Shown one piece after another: positions 34,805 to 47,280 of a stretch of 64,000 nucleotides of DNA (position 1 is its first letter; each line of letters opens with the position of its first letter). Origin of the DNA: Lepiota brunneoincarnata (taxonomy: Eukaryota > Basidiomycota > Agaricomycetes > Agaricales > Agaricaceae); NCBI GenBank assembly GCA_023014365.1, contig JAEBUN010000020.1, positions 806,001-870,000 on the forward strand. Reading direction: 5' to 3'. The notes beneath the pieces were generated by a model that worked only from the letters and a program-made list of their open reading frames with translations, was not told the DNA's origin and made no database searches. The position numbers and the translations under genes were made by a program.

Positions 34805-35582
34805 CACTGCTGGTGCACAACTATATTTGAGCATGAGATATCCTTTAATTATATGCTAAAATATCAGATGGGATATCATAGCTGTAGATATAATAAATAT
34901 CCATTTGCTATCCTACTTCAAGATATTTGTTAGATATTTTTCATTTTGGCTCAATATTGCAAACAGAATAGTTAGAATATCAGGAATTATATGTTGTAAT
35001 TGAATATCTATTAAATATATGTCTTATGTTACTGTTATGTGAGTGTGAACTAAATAAATATTGCATGTGGAGATATGATGCTGACAATAAGCAAAATATA
35101 TCATTTTGAGATATGCCTTACATAACTGGGCTATTGTCAACAATGATATCATAATCCATATCCAGAGTATAGTGGCATTTAATATCCATCATCCATAGTG
35201 CACATAATGAGTATCAAACACTGCAATATTTTAAGTATGTAATTTAATATTGTCAGTGACAATAACCAAGTTATGTCATATGTATCTCTACATAACATAT
35301 TTTGCTTATTGTCAGTGTCATATCTCTGCCAATAATATTGTTTTTAGTTTACATCAACATAACAGTGGCATATAACATCTATCTAATTGTGATATATACT
35401 TCCTAATATTCTAAATACTCCCTTTTGTGATATTGAGGGAAAATAAAAAATATCTCACAGAAATCTCAAGGTAGGATAACAAATGGATATTTATTAAATC
35501 TACAGCGACGATATCCCATCTGATATTTTAGCATATAAACAAAGGATATCCCATGTGCAAATATAGTTGTATGCCAGCAGTG
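34805..35582. mobile_element. Foldback CACTG-type MITE, 778 bp
   Basis: The two halves are inverted copies: the left arm is about 34,805-35,140, the right arm about 35,251-35,582, and the unpaired centre is about 110 bp. Ends read CACTGCTGGTGCACAACTA and, reversed, CACTGCTGGCATACAACTA. A 3-bp CAA duplication flanks it (34,802-34,804 and 35,583-35,585). CACTG ends with 3-bp duplications are the pattern of the CACTA (CMC/EnSpm) superfamily. It is AT-rich with many ATATC/GATAT steps and has no coding capacity, so it would need a transposase from elsewhere. Confidence 0.82.
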
Positions 35583-35585
35583 CAA

Positions 35586-35706
35586 GATTGGTTTTCATAT
35601 CCTGTGATCCAATCAACAGCAGAGTTATTCCCAGAACAAATATAGCCACCTGGGCAAAAACCCCATTTTTGGGCATTGTTAGTGCAAGGCAAAAGCGAGT
35701 ACGACT
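35586..35706 (-). pseudogene. Possible remnant of a Cys-rich protein exon
   Basis: A minus-strand frame includes CTNNAQKWGFCPGGYICSGN followed by DWITGYENQS, a Cys- and Gly-rich pattern reminiscent of small secreted fungal proteins. It is interrupted on the left by the CACTG MITE insertion. I do not recognise the family, and no signal peptide or complete gene structure could be built. It could be a chance ORF. Confidence 0.25.
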
Positions 35707-35733
35707 GCATCTGTCAGGCATGAAGCTCCAACC

Positions 35734-35757
35734 TAGGAGAGAGAGAGAGAGAGAGAC
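35734..35757. repeat. (GA)n microsatellite
   Basis: About eleven GA units, just to the right of the possible Cys-rich exon. Confidence 0.9.
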
Positions 35758-35759
35758 AT

Positions 35760-36566
35760 GATTGAAGACTTAGATAAGAGGGGGGTATATTTTTCTGCCT
35801 CATAATTTGTCTAGTCAGTTTTTATACTACAGGGTGAGGCTTTTGGATGTGGAAAAGAAGAGTTTGGAATGCAAGGAGAAAGAAAAGAGAAGTAACTACA
35901 AAAAGGAAGAGAGAAATGAGAGAAAATGCAGAAGAAATCGCCAATGGTATCCACTGCTTGCAGGATGTCTCCACCACAGGCTATAGCAACTGCTAGCGCT
36001 CGGAGTGTGACCCATGTGAATGAGAATCAGTAACATGCTGCACTTGTCACACACCGACTGCAGGAACAGAGATGTAAGGGGACAGGTGTTGCGCTCTGCG
36101 TTACACCCCCCCTTATGCAAGGTACGTCTAGGGGCCTGTGGTTGGACGTCTGGGCTCAGCCTCCCTAGCTGATGCCCGATGCCCAAGCCTGGTCTTGGCC
36201 TTCAGCCACCCCCATCCCTGAGTCCTGACCCCATGTACAATCATATTTACTAATGTTGTTGTATATTGTTTGCACATATTATTTCTAGTAGTCTATGTAG
36301 TGTTAGATTACTCGGTCTGTGCGCAGGCCACTATGTACATAAATAGTGCAGGTGTCAATTGCGATCGGCACCTGAATATCATCTTGGTTCTGGTGCCACA
36401 TCCTCCCCTAACAGGAGAGGTGTCATGGTTGGCAATGGTTCACAGATGAAGGGAAGTATGTCAAGGGTCAAGCTGAGTGGTCCTCAGCAGCATAGATCTC
36501 CAGGCTTTTATCATCTTCGGTGTTGATACCAAACAGCAGGGGGTAAAGGGTTGTTTGACTGGATGT
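35760..36566. other. No recognisable gene
   Basis: Purine-rich at 35,860-35,930 and GC-richer at 36,080-36,240. Nothing that I can assign. Confidence 0.4.
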
Positions 36567-36574
36567 TAATTAAC

Positions 36575-38481
36575 TTGGGGATGCCAAAGTTCAGTTCAGT
36601 TCAGTTCAGTACCCCCCCAGCCTGAACTCAAACCTGAACCTACCCAGATTTACTGAACCTGAACCTGAACCTGAACTGAACCTCCTGAACTTAGTTCAAG
36701 AGGTTCAGTTCAGGGTTCAAACAGGTTCAAACTTGAACTTTTTTGTACTGTGTCATAAAAAGTGTTTATATTGGAAATAAACTAGTCAAAGTTCTATTCC
36801 TTGAGCTCCCATTCCTGTTACCCAGGTTAGGGGTTCGCTCTTGAGTAGCATGGAGTTTGACACAGGATGTCTGTACAGACTTGGTCCTGTCCTACTAAGC
36901 ATGACTTGGAGATGACGGAGCACTATAGTCCAACTGGTTTAAGGGCAAAGAGGTATAGAAGGCAAGAACTTTATAACACTAAGATAAGGATACAAGGTAT
37001 TGTAGTGTATCCTTATATACTTCTAAGTGTGGCTGTACTCCTACTATAATAGTCTGGACCAGAGTAAACTATGAGTCAGAGATAAGAGACATGAGGCATG
37101 TGGTAAGAATAGTCCTTCTGATGTACACTACTGATGGTTTCATAGTGACATGGGAATATGTATAGCTAAAAATAACTGTCCTTCTGATAAGGCTTCTGAT
37201 AACAATTCCTTTGCTTCTGCTCCTCCATCTAGAAGTCCAGTTTTGTACTTATCTTTTCCATACACATATATTTGTCCCCTCCAAAAAAAGAAAAAACAGG
37301 TACAAATAGCCAAAGAAGGGTAGGAAGGGTGAATAAGAGTAAAATGTTAGAATATGAGTGATCATTATCCTCAGAAACTCATATATGCAAGAACTGATGT
37401 ATTCCATATCTGTTAGAAGACAAGTAATAGTCATGAGAGGAAAGTGATAAAGACTACTCACAGCCTCAGAAACTTGTATGTGTAACTCTGTGAGAATTGA
37501 GACTGCAGGGGATTATTGCTATGGTATTTAAGGTAAACCCAGAACAATAGAAGGAGTAGATAACTATCCTGGCATGCTGGCTACCTTTTACATAGAGGGT
37601 GAGAAAAATAAAATGCTCAGGAGCCAAACTACAGGGAGGTGGGTGATCATGGGTGTGGTCAATGCTTGGACCCCCTGTGTACCATGATACTCACAATTGG
37701 TTTTTATTTCCAACATTAAAAGATAAGCCCAAGCATGTTGAAGCAAGGCAGTGGGCCCAGAAGCCCTGCAAGGGGGGGAAGTGATGAGACAACAAAGATC
37801 CTCAAATTACGAGATAACCGCCGAGCGCAACCGGACGTGAGTGAGCTTATTGAAAAGGCATGGTGGAGGCCTTCCAGATGTGAGTTAGCATGTCCCAACG
37901 CGTTGAGAAATGGCCCCAGAACAGAGACATCTGTGTGGGGATAATGATCAGTAAGGAAAACATGTTTTACTTCACGGAAAGAGTGTTTCCCAGGTTGTGC
38001 AATATGGCGTTGGAAAGCCCTTAAAAATCTGCATCGAACGGTGGTAGTAGTATGAGGAATGGTGCAGTGTGAGATTACAAAATGAGGAATGAACGTCAGG
38101 GATGTTGATGGCAATGACAAAGGAAGGGGTAGGTCAATTGGGGTGTAAAGCAGCGCGTTCAAGAGGTGTCAACAGGGGCTATCAAAGAGCGAAAACCGCT
38201 AGCCGATCCCTGCAGTTGTCCCTGATTTATACATCAATCTTCCTATTTCTACTGGGAAATTTGTTGTAAGTTCTCATATTTACTGAGAAACTCTAACTTA
38301 TGGGTTCGAATGTGTTCGAATGCGTTCGGACGCATTCAGGCCCCTCATCTGCGAGCCTGAACCGTGAACTGAACCAGCAGGCCAGGGGCTGAACCTGAAC
38401 TTGAACTGAACTGAACTTTCAGGTTCAGTTCAGGAGGTTCAGGTTTGAACTGAAGTTCTGAACTGAACTTCAGCACCCCTA
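36575..38481. mobile_element. Non-autonomous hAT element, 1907 bp
   Basis: It is flanked by a perfect 8-bp duplication TAATTAAC (36,567-36,574 and 38,482-38,489). Termini read TTGGGGATGC at the left and, reversed, TAGGGGTGCT at the right, the short degenerate hAT-type end. Both subterminal zones are packed with GTTCAG/CTGAAC repeats (36,595-36,740 and 38,340-38,475), like the subterminal binding-site clusters of hAT transposons. No transposase is found inside; a 148-codon minus-strand ORF at 37,716-38,162 has no recognisable domain. A solo LTR is nested at 36,816-37,204. Confidence 0.82.
36816..37204 (+). mobile_element. Solo LTR, 389 bp, nested in the hAT element
   Basis: It begins TGTTACCCAGG and ends CTTCTGATAACA, with a perfect 5-bp ATTCC duplication at 36,811-36,815 and 37,205-37,209. 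A related inverted copy lies at 39,829-40,247. A run of repeated CTTCTGATAA phrases near the 3' end is shared by both. A short peptide frame (MSVQTWSCPTK...) is open in both copies, but that follows from DNA similarity. The internal coding part of this family is not in the window. Confidence 0.82.
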
Positions 38482-38489
38482 TAATTAAC

Positions 38490-39828
38490 TGCTAAAGTGT
38501 TTTTGTTGCTAGATTACTTATTTGTATCATCGCAATTGTAAACCACAAAGAACCACAAGCCTTCAAACACAACCTCGAGGGAGATTCTCGCGTTGTTAGT
38601 CCTTTACTACCTTCTCTCAACTATATCATGAGTGGGGCTACTAGTTCAAGATGTCCTTATAATATGCTTTGCGCATTTAATGCAACCAGATTACTAGGCA
38701 AGCTTATATTCAAGAGCCAGAGCATATGTTCATGGATGGGTGACACTGTTCCCTGGAGTTTGTTAAACCATGATCTGGGTATTCTCTTGGAAACTAGTAA
38801 AAAGGATCATTCTCCTACGGGTGGATCACGTTGAGACAGGCGTGGCTGAATGAGGCAAAATGAGATGAAATGAAACAAGCCAAAACAAAGCAAAACACCA
38901 TGAAAATAAGGGGCGAATGTGGCCAGCAAAATGATCACAGGGCTTCAAAAACCAGGGAGACACATTGTTTGAGAGAGAATGAGAGAATGAGTTCAAGAAA
39001 AGCTTTTTGGGTCCTGTATTCAATGGAGAACATGTCTCCAGGGGCTCTACTTTATATACAAGTAAAGATGCAGTAATTATTTTCTTCCCTATGCTCAAAA
39101 AGGTGAGGAAAATGAGGGACAATAGAACTAGACTACCTCTGGAATGTGGAGAGAGTAGAATAGGAGACAGGAAAGAAGTCTTCACTACTACATTAGCAGA
39201 GGATTAGGGAAGAAAAAAGGAATAAGCAAAAGGGGTGGTGTGTGAAGCACAGAAAGACCTATAAACAGAAAGAAAACTTATTCTACAACTGTGCTCAGGG
39301 AAAGGAATGAAAAATGAGTGAAACTTTATCTATCCATGAACATATGAGGTTGCCAACAGAATGGGGAGGTTGTTGAAATGATGATGGCTCCTTTGGCATG
39401 GTGCTCCAAGATCCTTGATCCGAGGGTTTGTTCTGGGTTCATTGAGATTCATCTTCCAAGTTCCACAAGAGGTGGCATGTGGTGGCTGTTACATGTGCAG
39501 TCATTTTTCCACCTCTACAGTAGTATCATGATGTTCATATGTGTTTGGGATGTTGTAGTGGGAAAAAAAGGCATTTGGGAGCAGTGGCGCATTCCAGGAT
39601 CGCTGCTGCAACCACAAAACGTGATTTTGTTGAAGGTGTTTGTCTAGCTCTCCATCTTAGCTCCAACCTCAACTCCACACAGTTCTCACCTCTGCAGTCA
39701 GATTCTCAACTACTGGGTTTGCATGCACCAAAAAAAACTGCCACATCCTCCCCATTCGGCACTCGACATCCTCATCAAGCCAAGCCCATTTGTTCATCCA
39801 CTCTGATTCCAACACTTATCTCAAGGAA
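38490..39828. other. No recognisable gene
   Basis: AT-rich to balanced sequence with ORFs up to 145 codons that I could not relate to any family. Confidence 0.4.
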
Positions 39829-40247
39829 TGCATTATCAGAAGTCCCCTTAAACCCCTTATCAGAAGCCTCACCGGAAGGAACTCTTATCAGAAGCACCCA
39901 AAGTATACAAATAGATAGAAGACCTGTCATACTGAAACCATCAGAAGTACCATCAGAACAATCTATACTTAGATAGATAAGGATATGACTCATTTACCTG
40001 GGTCCAGATATATATAGTAGGAGCACAGCCACACATAGTAGTATATAAGGATACTGTACCATACCCTTGTATCCTTATCTTAGTGTTATAAAGTTCTTGC
40101 CTCCTATACCTCTTTGCCCTTAAACCAGCTGGACTATAGTGCTCTGTCATCTCCAAGTCACACTCAGTAGGACAGGACCAAGTCTGTATAGACATCCTGT
40201 GTTGAACCCCATGCTACTCAAGAGCGAAACCCCTAACCCGGGTAACA
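39829..40247 (-). mobile_element. LTR related to the 36.8 kb solo LTR
   Basis: Inverted copy of the 36,816-37,204 LTR. Reading leftwards it begins TGTTACCCGGG at 40,247. It continues through the same CTTCTGATAA-rich 3' part to a likely end near 39,829 (ATAATGCA). No clear 5-bp duplication is present, so one end may be truncated or the boundary misplaced. Confidence 0.65.
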
Positions 40248-40567
40248 GAACGTGTTCATGGCAACAATCTCCCACCAGGCAAATGGGCCAAGAGCGAGTC
40301 CAAGCAACTTGTCACGCCAATTTGGCTTCCTTTCTAGTCACCAGCAAGTAGTTCACATTTGAGACCCATATGACCTTTTTATCCCTTCCAAGCCATCTCC
40401 TTTTGACTATCAGACTCCTTATTGACTGAAGTCCCTTTGCAAGAGATTATTGGGAAAATGTAGGAAATAATGAATGATACAAAAACTTACTCACCAGCAG
40501 ATCCCTCACTTAATTAGACTATCCAAGCATCCCCTTTTAAGCAGATATCTTTGTCTCGGTGTCAGGC

Positions 40568-41026
40568 TGAAGATCAATGAGTTGCGTTCATGACTAAGAT
40601 AAAATAAAGACGAAGTGGGACCAACAGAACGGTCGCCAGGGCTCAAGTCTGTCAGGAGCAAAGGGAGACAAATGAGTGTGATGATTAGATGAGTAAAGAC
40701 AGCAGGTTCAAGTTACATATGAAAGAGCGGAAGAAAGGGATTAAGACAAAAGGGGGGTCTGGAGAACTAACTACCTCAGATGCATGAGCACCTGAGCTTT
40801 ATACTACCTAGAAGACAATTAGCTATGACTACTAAAATATGTTGTGAAGGGAGAAGAATGAGTATCTATGGAAGCAGAGATGAGAACTATGCTAGAGGAT
40901 GAGAGGGGCATTGTGCCACCGGGAAGCACAATGCCTCGGGAGTTGAGACATGTCAGGATTGATAGCACAATGGTGGGGAGGGAGCGCACATGAAGTTCCA
41001 CTTGTGAGTGCATTTCCTCCCTCACA
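40568..41026 (-). repeat. Gypsy-1 left (3') LTR
   Basis: 459 bp with TG...CA ends. It is the same as 50,216-50,653 apart from scattered changes and the first ~20-40 bp displaced to 47,303. A purine-rich stretch AAAGGGGGGTCTGGAGA lies near 40,750. Confidence 0.85.
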
Positions 41027-41654
41027 TCCAAGGGGTACTTGAATATTGACTTCCCAGTTGATCAAGTGTTGGAGTGGTGTGGGGGGGGGGGGCTAGCTGG
41101 GAAGGTGGGAGGGTGCAAAGGGAGTGGGTGATGAGGAGCATTGAGTAGATGAGTTGGTGGTTGGATCTGTATCGTAGGTAGTCTTGTCAAGTTCTTGTGA
41201 TGTTGTGTCCATGATCTTGGTGAGAGGGATGGCTCAAATGTCACATGGGTGGTAGGGGACAAGCCAAAATGCCACAAACCGGAGCTTGGAGATCAATCCG
41301 TTGAGTTCTGAGAGTATGTAGCTACCTCCTTGTGTTTGTCGTAGGACTACCATAGGGCCAAGGTACTGGGGCTGTGTCTTGTTGCTGAGAGTGCCATTGA
41401 GTCATGAATTTCGGACCAGGACCAAGGTTCCTGGTTCAAAGTTTTGATTGCAAATGTTGTTGGCAAACCTTTCATTGAATTGCCGGATGGAGTCATAGCG
41501 GGCTTTGATGACCAGATCCTTCACACATTTGAGATCTTGTGGTCGCTTTTGGAGCTGCATTGCCCTATAGGTGATGAGATCAGCAGTGGGGATGGGTTTA
41601 GTGAGTGTGGGGGAGAGATAGGTAGCTTCAGCAAGGTCAAAGGGGAGGAGAGGC

Positions 41655-42289
41655 TCAAGTCCATGAGCAATGTAATAGGGGGAATAACCTGTGGATTTCT
41701 GTATAGAAATGCTGTTCAGCCCAAAATATGGAGGGAGCTACAGAGGTCCACTGTGATTCTTCTCCTTCAGCAGCTTTGATGAGGGCATTCCTAACATCAA
41801 AATGATGCCATTTGACAGGGCCATTTGTATGGTGGTTGTAGGGGGAGATACAGATGTGGTGGATTTTGTACTTGTCTGCTGGGTACTCAGTTACTTGGAT
41901 GAAGGCGGGGCCATTGTTGGTGATGATTTCTTCAATTGCTCCCCATCGGCACAGGATATCTTCAAAAATGAAGGTGCCAAGGGCTTGAGCATTTTCTTGT
42001 CTAAGCATTCACCATTCAGGGTAAGATGAGAGGGAGCAGTGGGCATGGACAATGTACCAGAACCCATATTGGACTTTGGCATAAACATGGTGTTGATATA
42101 TGCTTTTTGGAAGAGAGAGAGAGGTGTGGAGACTGTTGGGGGAATGTAGATGTGGCAGAGAAGTCGTGTTTGACACTCAGTGGCATGTCTGGATGAACTA
42201 GCAGACATCCTGCTCCAGGTAAGGCCACCAAAATTGCTTGAGGAGTCGAATTCAGACTGTAAAGAGACCTTTGTGTCCCATCTCATCAT
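41655..42289 (-). pseudogene. Gypsy-1 integrase, catalytic residues lost
   Basis: The minus strand encodes a decayed integrase core recognisable by alignment to Gypsy-2 integrase. EDILCRWGAIEEIITNNGPA corresponds to [20 protein letters not shown], and NGPVKWHHFDVR corresponds to [12 protein letters not shown]. The second catalytic Asp is Asn and the catalytic Glu is Lys. Both changes fit G-to-A on the coding strand. The zinc-binding part upstream is split by stops and frame changes. The enzyme would have inserted the cDNA copy into the chromosome; this copy cannot. Confidence 0.82.
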
Positions 42290-42820
42290 GTGCCTGACGA
42301 ATCAGCTCATAACGCCGCTTCTTTTGGTACCACTACCTTGTGTTTAGCTTTCCTATCCTTTTTCTACAGCTTCCCTTCTTGAACAAAGAAGTTGCTGGCT
42401 GACCGAATGAGCCTCTTGAAGTCCTCTTCTGGTATATTGTCTGGCCTGGCTGGGTTGGTGAGAAAATTGTGGATCTGCTGTATTTTGAGCTTGTGGACTT
42501 CAGCTTTCTTCGATCTGGGAATAGAGGGAGTTGGGAGTGGTGTGGCATTGTGGTGTAGGGTGTGTGAGGGAGGCAGCAGTTGGTAGTAAGGCTGGGTGGG
42601 TATCCAAGCCTATTGAATAGACTGAGGTCAGTGTTGCACAGTTTTCATTGAGGATCTCTATAGAAAACACACTACAAGACTCCAGCCACCATTTGGAGTG
42701 TGGGGAGTGGTGATGGTGTGGTTGTGGAGAGGAGGGGAGGATGGAGAGGGGAAATGCGTTGGTAGTGTCAATCCATTCTTCAAAATCTTCACTATTGGTA
42801 GGGTCTTCAGGAGCGCAGGG

Positions 42821-44168
42821 TCATCGTGAGAGGCCATCAGGGCCAGAATGATCCTTGCCAGGAATATGACGGAGCTTGAAGTCAAAGAGGAGGATAGCCA
42901 CAATCCACCAGTTAATTGTCGCATTGGGCTGTATATCTGGGTTGTTAATCATACCCTTTATGTACTTTGCATCAACTTCCACAACTAAGTTCTTCACCCC
43001 TACTATCCAGATGTGAACGTCCTTGAGAGCTCGAAATAGGCCAAAAAGCTCTAGCTTGGCCTGTGAATAGCGAGACTCCTGTTCTCTAAGTGTGATCGAG
43101 CCAAAATGAGAGGGATACCTTTTTCCCTTATCACCCATTTGTGACAGGATATACCCAACAGCGATAAACAATGTATCCACAGCTAGTATGACCTCAGAGT
43201 TGGTGGTGTAGTCAATAGCATGGACAGCTGGTGAATTACAAGCAAGTTTCTTGAGGGTGTCCATGGCCTGTTGTTGTTCTGTGCCAAAAATGAATTCTAC
43301 ATCTTTCCTTGTAAGATTGACAAGGGGGCGGGCAATCCTAGCAAAGTCTTTGATGAAAATTTGGATGGTGCCAAGGGTGCTGAGGAAACCCCTGACTTTG
43401 GAGAGGGATTTTGGTAAGGGCCAGTCAGTGATTTTTTGAACTTGTGATGTTTTGGGAAGTCGTCCTTCATAGGTACATAGGTGGCCAACAATGAGTGCAG
43501 AGGGGATGCAGATGTGAGATTTGAGGGCAGAGAAGGTTCCTCCAGCATGCTTGACATGTTGGATAACCCTATTTACATTCAGTAAAGGTTCCCATACAAA
43601 CCTGTGTATCCCTGAGTTTTCTGGAATGGTCTCATATCCCCCATCTGTTGTCTTGTAACAAGTCTTGGGACCTTTGACAGGGACATCATCCACAAAAGGA
43701 ACTGCTATGTGGGGAATTTCAGGGAGGAGGAGGAATGTGAGGTCACCATGTTGAATTTGGAGTGCATTTGTGTAACCCATAGGTAGTGAAGTGAGTCGGA
43801 AGGTGCCTAGGGGGGTCTGGAAGGTAGTGAGGTCTTGGGACTCAGTAGTGATAGCCCGTTGGTCATAACCAATGAATAGGTCAAATATGCCATAACATCC
43901 TCATCCTCTGAACTGACTCAGCATACTGTTCCATGATGGGGGGCAGACCACTGTCTTTGATGGTGATAGCATTGAGAGGTTGGAGATCGTGGATGATTTG
44001 GAGGGACTTTCCATCCTTCTTAAGGACATAGAACCAGCGGGAGTGGTAAGAAGAACTTGATGGCTCATAAACCCCTGCTGCTATCTTGGTCTTGATGATC
44101 TTGATGACTGCAATGGTAGATACCGGGGGAAATAGGTATGTTCTTGAGAGCCCAGGGTATGTGCTCAA
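42821..44168 (-). pseudogene. Gypsy-1 reverse transcriptase-RNase H, broken
   Basis: The upstream piece (44,168-43,881) has IAAGVYEPSSSSYHSRWFYV, matching the Gypsy-2 RT fingers. After stops and a frame change, the longer piece (43,780-42,821) has the active site PFVDDVPVKGPKT, the RT connection and an RNase H domain with ILAVDTLFIAVGY, ELFGLFRALKD and VEVDAKY. It ends with the GPDGLSR phrase. The first RT Asp region lies in the disrupted gap. No complete product can be read. Confidence 0.85.
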
Positions 44169-45187
44169 TGGTCGGAATTACGATAGGGTCAAAATAGTCA
44201 GAGGAGAATGTTTCCCTTTTCAGAGTCATCCCATGCTGAACGCTAATTCTTGGAGCTTGATAAGGTGGTGTACACGCTTCTCTTCTTCAGGCCATAAAAA
44301 ACTGTCCTTGTTTACTTGCATAGCATTCTTTCGTTCTTTTGTAAATTGTTTTCCAGGTGAGAAATTGGGTGGGTGAGTTGGAAGTGTTGGTAAGGAAGTG
44401 AGGGGATCAGAGGGGATATGTCAAACTATATGGAAGTTCTCAGGTAGGGTTGTAGCAACAGGTTTGATGCGATTAGCAACTTTCTTGTATGCAAAATTAG
44501 ATATGTCTGGTGGGGTAATACTATTAGGCTCTATTTCAGTAAGGGAGAGTTCAAAAATATCATTCAATCAACTGGACAGGTTCGAAAGGGGCAGATGTGA
44601 ATGCAAGTGGAGAGATCATATAGCAGGAAAGAGGGAAGATAGAGATTGGGGGTATATTGTAAGGGGACACCCCAAACACCCCAGCAACACTCCCAACACA
44701 CTGTATATTCCCCCTTTTAAATGCCTAAGCCCCATACACAGTCCAAATACCCTGGATGTCCCCTCATTGACCAGATGAACCTTTTCCTTCACTCTCCACA
44801 CTTTCCTCAACCTCCTTCTGCCCTCCTTTGTTCCTGTAGATCCTAGACAGCCACCCTCACTCCTCACATTGGTTTCAACCATGATTGCCCTTTGCATACC
44901 ACCCAGACACCACAGCCAGGTTTGGTTCAAGCTTATATTGATTATATGAGTCATATATATACATAGTTTCACCTGCAGGGGTTTCTCTATCCTATTCTCT
45001 TAGGATACCCCTGCAGGTATGTGTCCTGTACTTAACTCACAGATTAATAAGACTTAGGATACCCCTGCAGTGTCTCCTCAGTTCCCCCTAAGCTGTCAAG
45101 GCCCTCCCAGGTTGCCCTAACATATATGGTAAGACTGAATTGGAGTGGTGGTCAGATCTCCTTGGCTAAGTGCCAAATCATCGATAC

Positions 45188-45857
45188 TCAAAAACCCTGT
45201 GCAGTTGATGCAGGACAGATGCGAGGCCGGGTGGGGATGGTGATAACGGATAGAGTGTTGGGGTCAGTGAGGATAATGCTTGAGTTGCCATCTGGGAAGT
45301 GGTGGGTGACTGAGTTTGATAGCGTAAGGAAGGGGCAACCAAGCAAAACCTCATAAGAGGCATTTTCGAACAACTTGAGCTTGGATATAGAAGGTTGAAG
45401 TGCCGATATGGACTGGGAGGTCCTTTAGGAGGCCTATAGTAGCATCCCTAGAGGCATTAGCAGACTCCACAATCATAGTATGATCAGATCTCATCAGTGT
45501 GCCCAGCTTTTCCCACATGTCTCTCCAAATACCTATGATCTGTGATCCTTCATCAAGAATTGCATCAACTGTGAGTTTTCCATCAATATTGAGTGGTATG
45601 GTGCGGAGGTCTTCAATGGAGTTGGCAACTATGACATTGTCGGGAAGGGGTTTCTGCTGAATAAGGGAGGTGATGGGGCCTTTGGAAGGGAATTCATAGA
45701 TCGCTGAGACACTAGCAGTGCCTGGGGGTATCCTTTGGGTTGTGACTTGGTCCTTGATGTGTTTTTGAACATCAGGGGAAATTGCATAGAGCTCATGTTG
45801 TGTTAGAGTGACTGTGCTGTTCAAACTCTGGTCGATGATGTCCTGTACTGAAGTCAT
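45188..45857 (-). pseudogene. Gypsy-1 aspartic protease region
   Basis: The frame has VDAILDEGSQIIGI, equivalent to EALLDSGSQIVSMS of Gypsy-2, so the catalytic Asp-Ser-Gly reads Asp-Glu-Gly. Downstream, YEVLLGCPF and ILTDPNT, matching YRVLLGRPF and VITDPNT of Gypsy-2, continue in a shifted frame. Between this region and the RT (44.2-45.1 kb) only decayed linker sequence remains. Confidence 0.75.
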
Positions 45858-46368
45858 GCCTTCGATTGGTGTTGTATAGCAGTACTGAGGTGTAGATGAA
45901 CTTAAAGGGTGCTGCAGAATGTTTTTGGAGGGCTGGGGGGTCAGTACCTTGCTGGATCAAGGGGTACTTGCATCCTTAGGCTTTCTGGTGGGTCCTAAAC
46001 ACTTGCAAATTTCGTCGGCACATTTCATGGATGAGACAGCAACTGTATCAAGTAGTCGTAATTCTTCCAGTTCTTGGACTGGACATGGTTCCTGGCTTGG
46101 TCATGGCTATGTTAGCTGGGGTCGTGTCATAGGAGTACTGGTGTACTGTCGAGGCTTCAAGGATATTGGCCTGTGCTGTTGGTTGCTGAGGTGGAGGTGC
46201 CAATTGGTTCTGGCCTCAGTGCCAGCTGTTGATTCCTTCCATCATGTTTTGACCAGGGGTGTTCTGTCTTGATACTATGGTACCATTAGGCAGGGTGAGG
46301 CAGTTCTGCATGTCGTATCTGCATAACCCTCTTTGTATATATTCGGTAACCTTGGGGCAGCTGCAAAG

Positions 46369-47280
46369 TCAGTGGCTTTCAGAACAAAAAAAACAATGTG
46401 GAGGTGCAGTCCCAGTACATTGTGTATAGGAGGTAATGGGCCCTGTATTGGGCTGCTGTCCCAGCTTTCCTGCTAATCGATCAGGAAATGTGTCCAACAC
46501 AAGGAACTGCTCTACCAAAGACATGTCGAATGTTGGCCGAGGGGCTGCTGAAAGAATGGGTGGTGGAATGGGAATATTGGGGGTGGTAGGTGGCTGGCTG
46601 TAGAAGTGCATTGGGAAGGTGGCCATGTTGGTGGCTCCATTGTGATCCAGGAAAAACCTGGCTGCTTGTTCGATGTCTTGAATATCCCATGGTTGAGTGA
46701 GCAGGTGGTCAGGGTCCTTTAGGCAGAGTTGACTGTGTAGCTGATTACAGAAGTCAATGTGAAAGCCTGAAAGGAAAAAAGTGTTATGTTCTCTGGCTGT
46801 GAGCTTATCCTTGTCAAGCAACCAGTTAGCTATGGTGACGAATTGGCAGAAATACTCGCTGAATTGGTAGCAACTACACATGGGGATAGTGGCTTGTGTC
46901 TCCACAAACATTTCTAGATCAGCAACGGAGTACTTGTGGTTGTCCTTGGCTCCAGGGTACAGCATAATAATGTCTTGCTTGAATTATTACTATAACAGGG
47001 CGCCAGGTAATGGTGTGGGTTAGGGTTCCGCATTGGGGTGCTGGCCCAAGCTTGCTGGTCTTTGAAGAAATTCGCTCTGTAGTAGGCCATAGTGGCCTGT
47101 GGTGTGCGTCCAGGAGCTGTGTAAAATGTCGTTGCTGATGAGGAGTCTGATGGAGGGTAGTATGGCGCTGAGGTTCTGAGGGATTGAGGTGTCGGATAGG
47201 GAGAGGGTCGGGTCTTGGACAGCGAGTGCAAGCTCTTGAGAGAGCGATCGGGTGATTTTGGCGGGTTGATGGACCTAGAA
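46369..47280 (-). pseudogene. Gypsy-1 gag region
   Basis: A Ser/Pro-rich N-terminal frame (47,280-46,914) overlaps a second frame (46,965-46,369) with a capsid-like helical segment. It ends in a CCHC-like knuckle, CFFCSESH then a TGA then LCSCP. By position and by the knuckle this is gag. A frame change and the TGA break it. Confidence 0.68.

Noticed and set aside
37716..38162. 148-codon ORF inside the hAT element as a transposase
   Set aside because: No hAT dimerisation or DDE motifs. Its composition looks random.
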